From Marinobacter maroccanus (GTDB lineage: Bacteria > Pseudomonadota > Gammaproteobacteria > Pseudomonadales > Oleiphilaceae), in NCBI RefSeq assembly GCF_002933275.1, contig NZ_PSSX01000009.1:96202-160201 (forward strand): a DNA stretch of 64,000 nt, given 5' to 3'. Positions 1 to 9,614 of the stretch are shown piece after piece. How positions within the stretch are numbered: position 1 is the stretch's first letter; each line of letters opens with the position of its first letter. Position numbers and translations under genes: made by a program. The notes beneath the pieces are model-generated. The model had not been told where the DNA came from. It saw only the letters and a list, made by a program, of their open reading frames with translations, and made no database searches.

Positions 1-269
1 GGGGCCACGGCCTTGTGGGCGAAGACCGCATAGGTCTCGTCCAGCATCTTGCGAAAATCGTCTGCGGGAACGGCGTCATCCACGAAGGGATGCATGACCT
101 TGAACGCCAGCTCACTATAGGAAAGCCCGCGCCAGCTTCGGATTTCTTCCAGACTGAAATGTGGCAGAGATTCGGGAACGTAGAGGCCGCCGTCTGTCGC
201 CAGACCGGTCAGCAAAACATCCTCAAAGCCCAGTGCGGGCGCTTCACCCCGCGTACTGATGTATCTCAC
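1..269 (-). CDS. thrC: Threonine synthase, N-terminal part (cut by window edge)
   Basis: Pyridoxal-phosphate enzyme that converts O-phosphohomoserine to threonine, the last step of threonine synthesis. Only the first 89 codons are in the window. The start is a GTG (267-269) and the protein begins MRYISTRGEAPALGFED, followed by LATDGGLYVPESLP, the typical N-terminal signature of thrC; the PLP lysine lies outside the window. It starts 11 bases after the hom stop on the same strand, so the two are almost surely co-transcribed. The family call is firm; the GTG is the only sensible start because the conserved N-terminus begins right there. Confidence 0.9.
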   Translation of the reverse strand, partial: MRYISTRGEAPALGFEDVLLTGLATDGGLYVPESLPHFSLEEIRSWRGLSYSELAFKVMHPFVDDAVPADDFRKMLDETYAVFAHKAVA

Positions 270-280
270 GTTCGTACCTG

Positions 281-1582
281 TCAGTTGAAGTTTTCAGCGC
301 GGATGCGAACAACCTGGCCATCGGTATCGGACAGGGCTTCCAGCTCTTCAATCGCACGGTTGATCTGCCGTTCCTGAACGGTGTGGGTCAGGATGATCAC
401 CGGAATACGACCGTCTTTCAGCTCGGATTCCTTCTGCATGATCGACTCGATATTGATGCCATGCTCGCTCAGAATGGAGGCAATCTTTGCCAGCACGCCC
501 GGACGATCCAGTGCAGTAATGCGCAGGTAGTAGGCAGACTGGATGTCTTCCATCGACAGCACATCGAGGTCTTCCATGGCATCCGGTGAGAAACCAAGAT
601 ATGGCACACGGAGGCTGCTTTCTGTCGCCACGGCACGGGCAACATCAACGATATCCGCAATGACAGCCGACGCTGTTGCTTCATCCCCTGCGCCAGGACC
701 GTAATACATAGTCTGACCAACGGCATCGCCATCCACCAGGACAGCGTTAAGGACGCCATCAACCTGGGCAATCAGATGGCTCTGGGGCACGAGGGTCGGG
801 TGAACGCGAAGTTCAATGCCATCATCCCGACGACGGGCAATGCCGAGGTGCTTGATGCGATAGCCCAGTAGCTCAGCGTGAGCAATATCGTAAGGGGTAA
901 TCTTGGAAATGCCTTCGGTGAAGCCCTTTTCGAATTGCAGGGGCACACCAAATCCGGCGGATGCCAGAATGGTCAGTTTGTGGGCGGCATCAATGCCTTC
1001 CACATCAAAGGTCGGATCCGCTTCCGCGTAACCCAGGTCCTGGGCTTCCTTGAGAACTTCGGAAAATTCCCGACCGGCACGCATTTCGGTCAGAATGTAG
1101 TTCCCGGTACCGTTGATAATGCCGGCAATCCAGTCGATGCGGTTTGCCGCCATGCCTTCACGTACGGCCTTGATGACCGGGATACCACCGGCAACACCCG
1201 CCTCGTAGGCCACCACAACGCCAGCTTTCTCGGCCGCTTCGAAAATTTCGTTACCGTGGACAGCGATGAGGGCCTTGTTGGCAGTAACCACATGCTTGCC
1301 GTTACGGATAGCCGCGAGCACCAGCTCCCGCGCGGCGTCATAGCCACCAATGAGCTCCACCACGATATCGACGCCGGGATCGTTCACCACGTCATAAATG
1401 TCGGTGCTGAAGGGCACATCCCCGAGGTCCATATCCTCGCGGGCCCGTCGACTGGCAATCCGGGTAATCCGGATATTGCACCCGGCCCGGCCGGCAATCA
1501 GCCTGGCGTTGCGGGTCAAGACATTAAAGGTACCGCCGCCGACGGTTCCCAATCCGCAGATTCCGACACTGACGTCTTTCAA
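281..1582 (-). CDS. hom: Homoserine dehydrogenase
   Basis: NAD(P)H-dependent reduction of aspartate semialdehyde to homoserine, the branch point to threonine and methionine. The 433-residue protein has the N-terminal Rossmann glycine motif GICGLGTVGGG (residues 8-18), the homoserine dehydrogenase catalytic domain (GVAGGIPVIKAVREG, GIINGTGNYILTEM), and a C-terminal ACT domain from about residue 351 (YYLRITALDRPGVLA) that usually senses threonine. This is the monofunctional form, not fused to aspartokinase. It lies directly upstream of thrC and downstream of dsbC, an order also known from Pseudomonas. Confidence 0.97.
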   Translation of the reverse strand: MKDVSVGICGLGTVGGGTFNVLTRNARLIAGRAGCNIRITRIASRRAREDMDLGDVPFSTDIYDVVNDPGVDIVVELIGGYDAARELVLAAIRNGKHVVTANKALIAVHGNEIFEAAEKAGVVVAYEAGVAGGIPVIKAVREGMAANRIDWIAGIINGTGNYILTEMRAGREFSEVLKEAQDLGYAEADPTFDVEGIDAAHKLTILASAGFGVPLQFEKGFTEGISKITPYDIAHAELLGYRIKHLGIARRRDDGIELRVHPTLVPQSHLIAQVDGVLNAVLVDGDAVGQTMYYGPGAGDEATASAVIADIVDVARAVATESSLRVPYLGFSPDAMEDLDVLSMEDIQSAYYLRITALDRPGVLAKIASILSEHGINIESIMQKESELKDGRIPVIILTHTVQERQINRAIEELEALSDTDGQVVRIRAENFN

Positions 1583-1727
1583 ACTCTCACCTCTGATCCC
1601 GAAGGGGTGCTGATGAATTATGTTAGGCGGGCATAGTATACCGATTCAGGCCTCCCTGAATAAGCCCTGAATCGGATCCATCGTAAATACCGTAGAACGA
1701 AGCCCGGACGGCGTGTCCGGACGGCTA

Positions 1728-2459
1728 TCAGAGCAGCCCGAGCCCCTCGGCCAGACGCTGCGCCGGGACATAGCCACGAACCATGTTGCCGTCTTCCAGC
1801 ACAATGGCGGGCGTGCCGGTTACGCCAACCCGACCACCGAGCTCAAACTGCTCACGCACCGGGTTTTCACAGCTTGCGTCGGCGACCTTTCGGCCTGCCT
1901 TGGCTGCGTCCATGGCCGCCTGTTGATCGTCAGCGCACCAGACCGACTCGTATTTTCTGAAAGAAGCGGTATTGGGCCCGGACCGGGGGAATGCATAGTA
2001 ATTGACGGTAATGCCATAGTCGTTGAGCTGCGGAACCTCGTCATGCAGCTTCCGGCAATAAGGACAGTCGATATCAGTGAACACACTCACGACCGCCTTT
2101 TCGTTTTCCGCAGGGAAGCTGATCACTCCATTGGCATCGAAATCCGCCATCATCTCGCGACGGGCCTCCGTGCGGACCGCTTCCGTGACATTGGCGATGC
2201 CCTGATCGGTAATCTTCAGAAGATCCCCCGTCATCAGATACTGGCCATCCTCGGTCGCGTAAATCGTGTCGCCATTATTGCTCTGGACTTCGTAGAGCCC
2301 CTTTGCCTCGGACTCCTTTACCGACATCACCTGAAGGCCCGGGACGGCCTCGGTCAGGCGCTCGGAAATCCGATCTTCGACTTCACCGGCACTGACATTC
2401 GCCATCATCAGTGAGCCGAAACCGAAGGCAAATGCCACAACCGCAGTTTTCATTTTCAT
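1728..2459 (-). CDS. dsbC: Thiol:disulfide interchange protein DsbC (periplasmic isomerase)
   Basis: Periplasmic disulfide isomerase that reshuffles wrong disulfides and is kept reduced by DsbD. The product has a cleavable signal peptide ending near MANVSA-GE, an N-terminal dimerisation domain, and a thioredoxin domain with the CPYC active site (residues 132-135). A second cysteine pair (about 175 and 197) matches the structural disulfide of DsbC. An upstream TTG (2471) touches the AAAAAGG ribosome site with no spacing, so the ATG at 2459 (MKMKTAV) is preferred. Between xerD and hom on the same strand. Confidence 0.95.
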   Translation of the reverse strand: MKMKTAVVAFAFGFGSLMMANVSAGEVEDRISERLTEAVPGLQVMSVKESEAKGLYEVQSNNGDTIYATEDGQYLMTGDLLKITDQGIANVTEAVRTEARREMMADFDANGVISFPAENEKAVVSVFTDIDCPYCRKLHDEVPQLNDYGITVNYYAFPRSGPNTASFRKYESVWCADDQQAAMDAAKAGRKVADASCENPVREQFELGGRVGVTGTPAIVLEDGNMVRGYVPAQRLAEGLGLL

Positions 2460-2588
2460 TCTGACAAACAACCTTTTTCAGAGAGCAGTTAAAACACCCG
2501 GGCAGTATTGGCACAGGCCGGGAATCAATTCAATGCGACAAGTACATGAAAGGAAAGTTCACCTCCGCCAGCGCAAACAGCCGGTCCA

Positions 2589-3491
2589 TCAACCCCTGGG
2601 ATGATGTGCCTGATGTAGCGACTGGAGCCGCTGACGGGCCACATGGGTATAGATCTGGGTTGTTGACAGGTCCGAGTGACCCAGCAGCATCTGGACAACC
2701 CGCAGATCCGCGCCATGATTGAGCAGATGCGTTGCAAACGCGTGCCTGAGCGTGTGGGGTGACAGGTGTTTGCGAATACCAACTCGCACGGCGTAATGCT
2801 TGATGCGATGCCAGAACGTCTGGCGGGTCATCGCCGCCGCCCGATTGCCAGGGAAAAGCGCGTCGCAGGAGCGGCCTTTCAGAAGCTCCGGCCGGCCTTC
2901 CTTCATGTACTGCAACAGCCAATCCACCGCCTCCTCCCCCAGGGGCACGAGCCGTTCCTTGTCACCCTTACCAGTGATCCGAACTACGCCCTGGCGCAGA
3001 TTTACCTGATCAACCCGCAGCTCTGTCAGCTCGGAAACCCTCAGGCCACAACCATAGAGTATCTCGAGCATGGCCTTGTCCCGAAGCTCAATGGCAACGG
3101 CTGGATCCGGCTCGGACAGCAGCGCATCCACCTCTTCTTCCGTCAGCGAATCCGGAAGACGCCGGGGCAACCTGGGGCTGTCGATCCGCAGGGTCGGGTC
3201 TTCAGCGATCAGCCCTTCGCGCAGCAGGAAGCGGTAAAAACGCCGAAGTCCGGACAGCCGCCTGGCCGCCGTGGAGCTCTTGACCCCTTCCGCCAGCCCC
3301 CGCGACATCCACGCCAGAAGATCGGTTCGGCGAACATCGGTCAATGCGGGTTTGCCAGGCTGATTCTCCAGCCATTCCGCCAATCGAGACAAATCACTCC
3401 GGTAGGCCTGCCGTGTCTTTTCGCCCAGCCCGTCTTCCAGCCAGATGGCATCAACAAACCGGACAATGACTGACTCATCTTCCGCTCTCAT
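2589..3491 (-). CDS. xerD: Site-specific tyrosine recombinase XerD
   Basis: Works with XerC at dif sites to resolve chromosome dimers at division. The 300-residue length is normal for the family. The N-terminal SAM-like core-binding domain is followed by the catalytic domain with R151 (GCGLRVSEL), K175 (TGKGDKER), H246 and R249 (SPHTLRH), H272 (LGHSDLS) and nucleophile Y281 (TTQIYTHV). The open frame extends upstream to 3683, but the ATG at 3491 is preceded by TGGGAG at good spacing and gives the usual N-terminus. Followed by dsbC and hom on the same strand. Confidence 0.96.
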   Translation of the reverse strand: MRAEDESVIVRFVDAIWLEDGLGEKTRQAYRSDLSRLAEWLENQPGKPALTDVRRTDLLAWMSRGLAEGVKSSTAARRLSGLRRFYRFLLREGLIAEDPTLRIDSPRLPRRLPDSLTEEEVDALLSEPDPAVAIELRDKAMLEILYGCGLRVSELTELRVDQVNLRQGVVRITGKGDKERLVPLGEEAVDWLLQYMKEGRPELLKGRSCDALFPGNRAAAMTRQTFWHRIKHYAVRVGIRKHLSPHTLRHAFATHLLNHGADLRVVQMLLGHSDLSTTQIYTHVARQRLQSLHQAHHPRG

Positions 3492-3546
3492 GGCAAACTC
3501 CCAGACTACGAACGTCTCACGACAAGCATACCGGAACCTCAGACAC

Positions 3547-3574
3547 AAAAAAGGCAGCCAGGGGCTGCCTTTTT
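3547..3574 (-). terminator. Rho-independent terminator after rplS
   Basis: Perfect 8-bp stem AGGCAGCC/GGCTGCCT with a 3-base loop (3552-3570). It is flanked by an A-run on one side and a T-run on the other, so on the minus strand it ends in TTTTTTG. It sits between the end of rplS and the start of xerD and should end the rpsP-rimM-trmD-rplS transcript. Confidence 0.85.
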
Positions 3575-3600
3575 CTGCCTGCTGTTCAGCGCTTTGCTGA

Positions 3601-3957
3601 TCAGCCCAGCTTTTCCTTGATACGAGCTGCCTTACCAGACAGGTCGCGCAGGTAGTAGAGCTTGGCCTGGCGAACATCGCCACGGCGCTTCACGCTGATG
3701 CTGTCGATCAGCTTGGAGAAGCTCTGGAAGGTACGCTCAACACCAACACCGTAGGAAATCTTACGTACGGTGAAAGAGGAGTTCATGCCACGGTTACGCT
3801 TGCCGATGACAACACCCTCGAACGCCTGAAGACGCTCACGGTTACCCTCGGTTACGCGAACCTGAACGACCACGGTATCGCCCGGCGCAAACGCAGGGAT
3901 TTCCTTGGTCATCTGTTCTGCTTCAAGTTGACTGATGATGTTGTTCTTGCCGCTCAT
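3601..3957 (-). CDS. rplS: 50S ribosomal protein L19
   Basis: Large-subunit ribosomal protein at the 30S-50S interface. The 118-residue product contains the family signature ([32 protein letters not shown], seen at residues about 26-57) and the basic C-terminus. The open frame runs to 4008, but the ATG at 3957 (MSGKNN) has CAGGAG at ideal spacing. Last gene of the conserved rpsP-rimM-trmD-rplS operon, followed by a strong terminator. Confidence 0.97.
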   Translation of the reverse strand: MSGKNNIISQLEAEQMTKEIPAFAPGDTVVVQVRVTEGNRERLQAFEGVVIGKRNRGMNSSFTVRKISYGVGVERTFQSFSKLIDSISVKRRGDVRQAKLYYLRDLSGKAARIKEKLG

Positions 3958-3994
3958 CGTAATGCTCCTGATACCCAATCTGTTAATGCCCTGA

Positions 3995-4741
3995 TCATTC
4001 AGAGGCACCCGGTTCGTTCAAAATCTCTTCCAGCAGCTCACGCTCTTCGTCCGTAAACACCCGCTTTTCCAGCAGGTCGGGGCGTCGCTCCCGGGTTCGC
4101 CTCAGCGACTGCTTCAGCCGCCAACGCCGGATCTGATCATGGTGACCGCCCAATAAAACATCCGGCACCGCCTGACCTTCGTAAACCTCGGGCCGGGTGT
4201 AGTGCGGACAATCCAGCAAACCGTCGGCGAAAGAATCCTGCTCTGCCGACTGCGCATGACCCAGCGCTCCGGGGATGAGGCGTGTAACCGCATCGATAAC
4301 AGCCATCGCTGCCAGTTCGCCACCGGAAAGCACGAAATCACCCAGTGACACTTCCCGATCGACTTCTGTCGCTATCAGGCGCTCATCAACACCCTCGTAC
4401 CGGCCCGCTACCAGAATCAGCTGCCGCTCTGCCGCAAGCGACTCAACAACGGACTGAGTCAGCGTCTCGCCCTGAGGCGAGAGGTAAACCACACAGGGTT
4501 TTCCGGGTGCCGCTTCCCTTGCCGCATGGATTGCGTCCCGGAGAGGCTGAATTTTCATCAGCATACCCGGGCCACCGCCATATGGCCGGTCGTCTACCGT
4601 GCGATGCCGGTCGTGGGTAAACTCACGGGGATTCCAGCTCCGGAAAGTCAAAAGACCATCCCGGACTGCCCTTCCCGTAATCCCGTAGTCCGTTACCGCA
4701 CTGAACATATCCGGGAACAGACTGACTGCGCCAATCCACAC
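3995..4741 (-). CDS. trmD: tRNA (guanine-N1)-methyltransferase TrmD
   Basis: Methylates G37 of tRNAs with S-adenosylmethionine and so guards against +1 frameshifting. The 248-residue protein has the SPOUT knot-fold motifs [13 protein letters not shown] and [13 protein letters not shown] that form the SAM pocket. The start is a GTG (4739-4741) preceded by GGAG; it lies 3 bases after the rimM stop, so translation is probably coupled. Part of the rpsP operon. Confidence 0.97.
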   Translation of the reverse strand: MWIGAVSLFPDMFSAVTDYGITGRAVRDGLLTFRSWNPREFTHDRHRTVDDRPYGGGPGMLMKIQPLRDAIHAAREAAPGKPCVVYLSPQGETLTQSVVESLAAERQLILVAGRYEGVDERLIATEVDREVSLGDFVLSGGELAAMAVIDAVTRLIPGALGHAQSAEQDSFADGLLDCPHYTRPEVYEGQAVPDVLLGGHHDQIRRWRLKQSLRRTRERRPDLLEKRVFTDEERELLEEILNEPGASE

Positions 4742-4744
4742 CCG

Positions 4745-5272
4745 TCAGAACTCCGGATCCCAGTCCACCACCATGCGCTTTGAATCCAGATCAACATTCT
4801 GGACCACCTCGCCAGGCAGATAAGGGATCAGACGCTCACGTTGATCGATGGAACCTGCCGTGGCCTGTACCACCAGAACATCGTTGGATCCGGTTTCCAT
4901 AAGATGGTGCACTTTACCAAGGCACTCACCATCGACCGTATACACATCAAGACCTTCCAGCTGAAACCAGTAAAACTCCCCTTCAGGGAGTTCCGGCAAC
5001 TCAGCTGTCGAAACCCTGACTTCAGCACCGCAGTATGTGCGGGCCAGATCACGGTCGTTAATACCTTTCAGCCTGACGACGATCCCCTGCCCCTGGCGGC
5101 GACCCTCCTCAAGCTTGGCCGGAATACGTTTGCCATCCAGATCAAGCGTCCAATCGGGATAGTTAAGTATCCCATCCTTGGGATCGGTGTAGGAGAAGAC
5201 CTTGAGCCACCCCTTGACCCCAAACACCGAGGTAATGCGGCCGATCACAGTTTCCTGCGAATTCTGTGTCAT
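4745..5272 (-). CDS. rimM: Ribosome maturation factor RimM
   Basis: Assembly factor that binds S19 and helps 30S head maturation. The 175-residue product shows the N-terminal RimM beta-barrel (IGRITSVFGVKGWLKV, about residues 10-25) and the C-terminal PRC-barrel-like domain (FYWFQLEGLDVY onward, ending in LIPYLPGEVV and VDWDPEF). Second gene of the rpsP-rimM-trmD-rplS operon. Confidence 0.95.
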   Translation of the reverse strand: MTQNSQETVIGRITSVFGVKGWLKVFSYTDPKDGILNYPDWTLDLDGKRIPAKLEEGRRQGQGIVVRLKGINDRDLARTYCGAEVRVSTAELPELPEGEFYWFQLEGLDVYTVDGECLGKVHHLMETGSNDVLVVQATAGSIDQRERLIPYLPGEVVQNVDLDSKRMVVDWDPEF

Positions 5273-5299
5273 GCCATAAACCCCGGTATCAGTACTGTC

Positions 5300-5539
5300 T
5301 TACCCAGCAGCCTTCAGCAGCTGTGCAACGCGCTCGCTGGTCTGCGCGCCTTGACCGAGCCAGAAATCGACACGCTCACGATCGACGCGAAGGCTCTCTT
5401 CCTGACCACGGGCAACCGGGTTGAAGAAACCTACACGCTCAATGAAACGACCGTCGCGGGATTTGCGGCTGTCGGTGACTGTCAGATGGTAGAACGGGCG
5501 CTTCTTAGAGCCACCACGAGCCAAACGGATAATTACCAT
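5300..5539 (-). CDS. rpsP: 30S ribosomal protein S16
   Basis: Small-subunit ribosomal protein needed for 30S assembly. The 79-residue product begins [19 protein letters not shown], the family signature, and includes [11 protein letters not shown]. First gene of the rpsP-rimM-trmD-rplS operon on the minus strand. A TAGAAT at 5633-5638 (minus strand) is a possible -10 for this operon, but I see no convincing -35. Confidence 0.97.
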   Translation of the reverse strand: MVIIRLARGGSKKRPFYHLTVTDSRKSRDGRFIERVGFFNPVARGQEESLRVDRERVDFWLGQGAQTSERVAQLLKAAG

Positions 5540-5702
5540 TTAACCAATATCCTGTTCTGTTGAACGAACTTTGTACGATTCACGCCTGCTGAACACCAGC
5601 TGACGCGAAGACCCATACTCGAAAGGGGCGCTATTCTATGCTAAAAAAGCGCCAAAGAAAACAGCAAAACCAGTTGTTTCCCCGTTTTCCATGTAAGGCT
5701 TT

Positions 5703-7094
5703 TTACATACGGCCAAACGGAGGCATACCGCCTCCCCCACCGCCGCCCGGGGGCATCATGCCACCCATGCCGCGCATCATATTCGCCATACCGCCTTTCT
5801 TGCCAAACTTTTTCATCATCTTCTGCATTTGCTTGTGCTGTTTCAGCAGACGATTCACATCCTGGATCTGGGTTCCAGACCCGGTGGCAATCCGACGCTT
5901 GCGGGAATTGTTGATCACATCCGGATAACGACGCTCTTTCGGGGTCATCGAGCAAATAATGGCTTCCATCTGCCCCATGGACTTGTCGTTAACCTGCTGC
6001 TGGGCCACCTGTGCCATCTGACCCATACCCGGCAGCTTATCGAGCAGGCCGCCGATGCCACCCATGTTCTTCATCTGCTGCAGCTGATCGCGAAAATCCT
6101 CCAGGTCAAAGCTCTTGCCCTTCTTGATTTTCTTGCTGAGCTTCTGGGCCTTTTTCTGGTCCAGCTTGCGCTCCGCCTCTTCGATCAGTGAGAGCACGTC
6201 CCCCATGCCAAGGATCCGGGACGCGACCCGGTCCGGGTAGAACGGCTCAAGGGCATCGGACTTTTCACCCACACCCAGGAACTTGATCGGCTTGCCGGTA
6301 ATATGACGAACAGACAGGGCGGCACCGCCACGGGCATCGCCATCGGTTTTGGTCAGAACCACACCCGTCAGTGGCAGGGCATCGTTAAACGCCTTGGCGG
6401 TGTTGGCCGCATCCTGACCGGTCATGGCGTCAACCACGAACAGGGTCTCAACCGGATTGACCGCCTTATGCAGCCGGCCGATCTCGCCCATCATCTGTTC
6501 ATCGACATGCAGCCGGCCGGCGGTATCAAGAATCACCACATCAATGTGCTTTTTCCTGGCAGCCGCAATCGCGCCCTCGGCGATATCCACGGGATCCTGA
6601 TCGGCACTGCTCGGGAAGAACTCGACACCCACCTCGCCAGCAAGAGTCTCCAACTGACGAATCGCGGCAGGGCGATAGACGTCAGCACTGACCACCAGCA
6701 CGGACTTCTTCTGCCGCTCCTTGAGGAAGCGGGAAAGCTTGGCGACCGTGGTGGTCTTACCCGCACCCTGCAGACCGGCCATCATAATCACTGCCGGCGG
6801 CTGGACGTTCAGGTTGAGGGATTCGTTGCCCTCGCCCATCACCCGTTCCAGCTCCTGCTGGACAACTTTTACGAAGACCTGGCCCGGCGTCAGGCTACGC
6901 TGCACTTCCTGGCCAATGGCTCGCTTGCGGACGCCCTCCACAAAGTCCTTCACCACCGGCAGGGCGACATCCGCCTCCAGCAGCGCCATCCGCACTTCCC
7001 GGAGAGTGTCCTTTATATTGTCATCAGTGAGGCGCGCCTGGCCGGAAATCTTGCGCAGACTGCCGGAAAGTCGGTCTTGGAGGTTCTCAAACAT
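5703..7094 (-). CDS. ffh: Signal recognition particle protein Ffh
   Basis: GTPase that binds signal sequences with 4.5S RNA and delivers ribosomes to FtsY at the inner membrane. N domain, then the G domain with P-loop GLQGAGKTT (107-115), DTAGR and TKTDGDARGG, then the methionine-rich M domain that holds the signal-sequence groove. The C-terminus is an unusual run of seven glycines after a Met/Gly-rich tail (GGMANMMRGMGG). Length 463 is normal. It precedes rpsP on the same strand, as in other gammaproteobacteria, and is divergent from the CcsA-like gene. Confidence 0.97.
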   Translation of the reverse strand: MFENLQDRLSGSLRKISGQARLTDDNIKDTLREVRMALLEADVALPVVKDFVEGVRKRAIGQEVQRSLTPGQVFVKVVQQELERVMGEGNESLNLNVQPPAVIMMAGLQGAGKTTTVAKLSRFLKERQKKSVLVVSADVYRPAAIRQLETLAGEVGVEFFPSSADQDPVDIAEGAIAAARKKHIDVVILDTAGRLHVDEQMMGEIGRLHKAVNPVETLFVVDAMTGQDAANTAKAFNDALPLTGVVLTKTDGDARGGAALSVRHITGKPIKFLGVGEKSDALEPFYPDRVASRILGMGDVLSLIEEAERKLDQKKAQKLSKKIKKGKSFDLEDFRDQLQQMKNMGGIGGLLDKLPGMGQMAQVAQQQVNDKSMGQMEAIICSMTPKERRYPDVINNSRKRRIATGSGTQIQDVNRLLKQHKQMQKMMKKFGKKGGMANMMRGMGGMMPPGGGGGGGMPPFGRM

Positions 7095-7180
7095 GTTGCT
7101 CTTCCGTACCCCGGATAAATTGAGTGCGTGAATCGACAGAGCCGGCGACGACTCCTTGATTCCAGTTGCATAATCGCGAC

Positions 7181-7186
7181 ATTATA
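7181..7186 (-). promoter_or_regulatory. Candidate -10 element for ffh
   Basis: Minus-strand TATAAT, a perfect -10 hexamer, about 87 bases upstream of the ffh start in the ffh/ypjD divergent region. The -35 (GTTTCA at 16-base spacing) is poor, so only the -10 is claimed. Confidence 0.4.
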
Positions 7187-7276
7187 ACCAGACTATCGCC
7201 CTGAAACGACCAGCCCGGTCAAATCGGCGGAAACCAGCGCCGATCCCCAGTCAGAACAGTGGTTAATAAGGAAGTC

Positions 7277-8083
7277 ATGGGAACGCTGATTCTCGCGGTC
7301 ACCTCTCTTTTTCTTTACAGCGTCGGTACCGCGCTGCAGGCCCTGCATTTCAGGGGCCGGGTTCAGAGCAATCTTGCCATTACCACCCTGATTGGCGTTC
7401 TCGCCCTGACCAGCCACGGACTTCTCATTGGCCAGACGGTCCACCATGACGGCGGTTTCGATTTCAGCTTTTTCAAAAGCTCGGTTCTGATTTCCTGGCT
7501 GATCGTGTTCCTGTTGCTGGGCCTCAACCTCAAAAAACCAGTACAAAGCCTGTTCCTGGGTGTCTATCCCCTGGCCGGCCTCACCATCATACTTGCCCTG
7601 GTCACCCATGGACCTTCGAGACTTGTGTCAGAGCAAAGCTACGGCATGCTCTCCCACATTGCACTTTCAGTCACAGCCTACAGCCTCTTTACCCTGGCGG
7701 CCATCCAGGCGGTTCTTCTATATTTCCAGAATCGCCAACTCAAGCACAACTACAACAGCCTACTGGTTCGCAACCTGCCGCCATTGCAGACCATGGAATC
7801 GCTACTGTTTGAAATGGTCTGGGCCGGTGTAGTAATGCTGATTCTGGCAATCGTGACGGGGGCCCTCTTTATAGAGGACCTTTTTGCCCAGAACCTCGCT
7901 CACAAGACCCTGTTCTCCATCCTCTCTCTGCTGGTTTTCGTAGCGCTACTGATCGGCCGTTACACAAAAGGCTGGCGTGGCATTACTGCAAGCCGATGGA
8001 CCCTCGCAGGCTGCGCACTGCTGATGCTGGCCTTCTACGGCAGCAAGTTTGTGCTGGAACTGATCTTCCAGCGCGGCGGCTGA
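7277..8083 (+). CDS. ypjD: Inner-membrane CcsA/cytochrome c assembly family protein (YpjD-like)
   Basis: Polytopic membrane protein of the cytochrome c assembly (CcsA/ResC-like) family, about eight hydrophobic segments in 268 residues. Its place beside ffh and before a CorB-like gene matches the E. coli ypjD-yfjD neighbourhood. A conserved histidine lies in SHIALSVTAYSLFTLAAIQAVLL. The biochemical role of YpjD is not established. Haem handling is an inference from the family. The ATG at 7277 has AAGGA at good spacing and is preferred to the GTG at 7259. Confidence 0.85.
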   Translation: MGTLILAVTSLFLYSVGTALQALHFRGRVQSNLAITTLIGVLALTSHGLLIGQTVHHDGGFDFSFFKSSVLISWLIVFLLLGLNLKKPVQSLFLGVYPLAGLTIILALVTHGPSRLVSEQSYGMLSHIALSVTAYSLFTLAAIQAVLLYFQNRQLKHNYNSLLVRNLPPLQTMESLLFEMVWAGVVMLILAIVTGALFIEDLFAQNLAHKTLFSILSLLVFVALLIGRYTKGWRGITASRWTLAGCALLMLAFYGSKFVLELIFQRGG

Positions 8084-8168
8084 CCCCCGGAACTCCCGGT
8101 ATTCTCTTGACACAACGCTCGCCAAAACCCTATTTTCGCTACTTGTCAGCAATATAAGGACACCTCTT

Positions 8169-9455
8169 TTGAACGAAACATCGCTCACCGCGCTGTTTAT
8201 TCTCCTGGTCGGACTGATCCTGCTCTCCGGTTTCTTCTCAAGCTCCGAAACCGGAATGATGTCCCTCAACCGATATCGCCTCAAACACATGGCCAAAACT
8301 GGCCACAAGGGTGCGAAGCGCGCCCAGGGTTTGCTGCAACGCACCGACCAGCTTATCGGCGTGATCCTGATCGGCAACAACTTCGTCAACATCTTTGCTT
8401 CGTCGATTGCGACCGTTATCGCGATACGGGTCTGGGGCGATGCCGGCATCGCGATCGCCACCATCCTGCTGACCATCGTGATTCTGATTTTCGCGGAAGT
8501 CACCCCGAAAACCCTGGCAGCGCTGTTTCCCGAGAAAATCGCATTTCCCGCCAGCTACATACTGGGGCCCCTGCTGAAGATCCTCTATCCGATTGTCTGG
8601 GCAGTAAACCTGTTTACCGGAGGCATTCTCAAGCTGCTGGGCGTTTCTGCTGCGGATGCTGCAAACGACCACCTGAGTCGCGAAGAACTCCGAACACTGG
8701 TGAACGAGGCCGGAGCCCTGATTCCGGCCAAGCACAAGGATATGCTGGTCAGCATCCTGGATCTCGAAAAAGTCACCGTGAACGACATCATGGTGCCACG
8801 CAACGAGGTCGTAGGGATCGATCTGGAGGACGACACTGACACAATCCTGCGTCAATTGCGCAGCAGCCAGCACACCCGGCTTCCGGTTTACAAGGGCGAC
8901 ATCAACAACATCCAGGGCATACTCCACCTGCGCAGCGCTTCGAAGCTGCTTCAGCAGGAGGAGATCAACAAGGCCATGATCATGCAGCTTTGCCAGGAAC
9001 CCTATTTCGTTCCGGAAAGCACGCCCCTGAACACCCAGCTGATCAACTTCCAGAAGGGTCGCCGCCGGTTTGGTGTGGTAGTAGACGAATATGGCGACGT
9101 TCTGGGCCTGGCCACCCTTGAGGACATACTTGAAGAGATCGTCGGCGACTTCACAACGGATTACGCCGCCACCAGCCCGGACATTATTCCCCAGGATAAT
9201 GGCACTTTTATTATCGACGGCACCTCTGCCGTTCGAACCATCAACAAGACCCTGGGCTGGAAGCTCCCCACCGACGGACCGAAAACCCTCAATGGCCTGA
9301 TTACAGAAACCCTGGAGAACATTCCCGACACCAACGTCTGCCTGAAAGTGGACGGTCATCGGGTAGAGGTGTTGCAAATCAAGGACAACGTTGTAAAAGC
9401 AGCCATCGTGCACCCGAAAAAGCGTAAAAAGCGCTCACTTTCACTTAAACATTAG
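8169..9455 (+). CDS. HlyC/CorC family transporter with DUF21 and CBS domains (CorB/YfjD-like)
   Basis: Membrane protein of the CNNM/CorB family, linked to Mg2+ or Co2+ efflux. Domains in order: DUF21 transmembrane domain (about 1-180, with SGFFSSSETGMMSLNRYRLK), a pair of CBS domains (about 200-330, starting VNDIMVPRNEVVGIDL), and a C-terminal CorC_HlyC domain (about 345-420). The start is a TTG (8169) with AAGGA upstream. It follows the ypjD-like gene with an 85-base gap, as in E. coli. Ion specificity cannot be read from the sequence. Confidence 0.9.
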   Translation: MNETSLTALFILLVGLILLSGFFSSSETGMMSLNRYRLKHMAKTGHKGAKRAQGLLQRTDQLIGVILIGNNFVNIFASSIATVIAIRVWGDAGIAIATILLTIVILIFAEVTPKTLAALFPEKIAFPASYILGPLLKILYPIVWAVNLFTGGILKLLGVSAADAANDHLSREELRTLVNEAGALIPAKHKDMLVSILDLEKVTVNDIMVPRNEVVGIDLEDDTDTILRQLRSSQHTRLPVYKGDINNIQGILHLRSASKLLQQEEINKAMIMQLCQEPYFVPESTPLNTQLINFQKGRRRFGVVVDEYGDVLGLATLEDILEEIVGDFTTDYAATSPDIIPQDNGTFIIDGTSAVRTINKTLGWKLPTDGPKTLNGLITETLENIPDTNVCLKVDGHRVEVLQIKDNVVKAAIVHPKKRKKRSLSLKH

Positions 9456-9479
9456 ATTCCCGAAGACTTCCCTCCGATT

Positions 9480-9516
9480 GGCGCTATAGACCCTTCGGTT
9501 ATAGCGCCTCCTGTTC
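9480..9516 (+). terminator. Hairpin terminator after the CorB-like gene
   Basis: Perfect 9-bp stem GGCGCTATA/TATAGCGCC (9480-9488 with 9500-9508) around an 11-base loop. The following T-tract (TCCTGTTCTT) is weak, so termination efficiency is uncertain. Confidence 0.6.
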
Positions 9517-9614
9517 TTGAAAGATCAAAATTTAACCGCCAGCTTGACCCCCGCTGATCCCCCACCAACACTGAAGGAGCGTGCGAAACAAAAACAATCA
9601 CAAGGAATACGTCC

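Noticed and set aside
1704..1720. CCGGAC-N5-GTCCGG hairpin between dsbC and hom as a terminator
   Set aside because: No T-tract follows on either strand, so there is no support for termination.
8238..9413. 391-codon open frame antisense to the CorB-like gene
   Set aside because: It mirrors a well-supported gene on the other strand, has no recognisable domain and no ribosome site; a shadow caused by codon bias.
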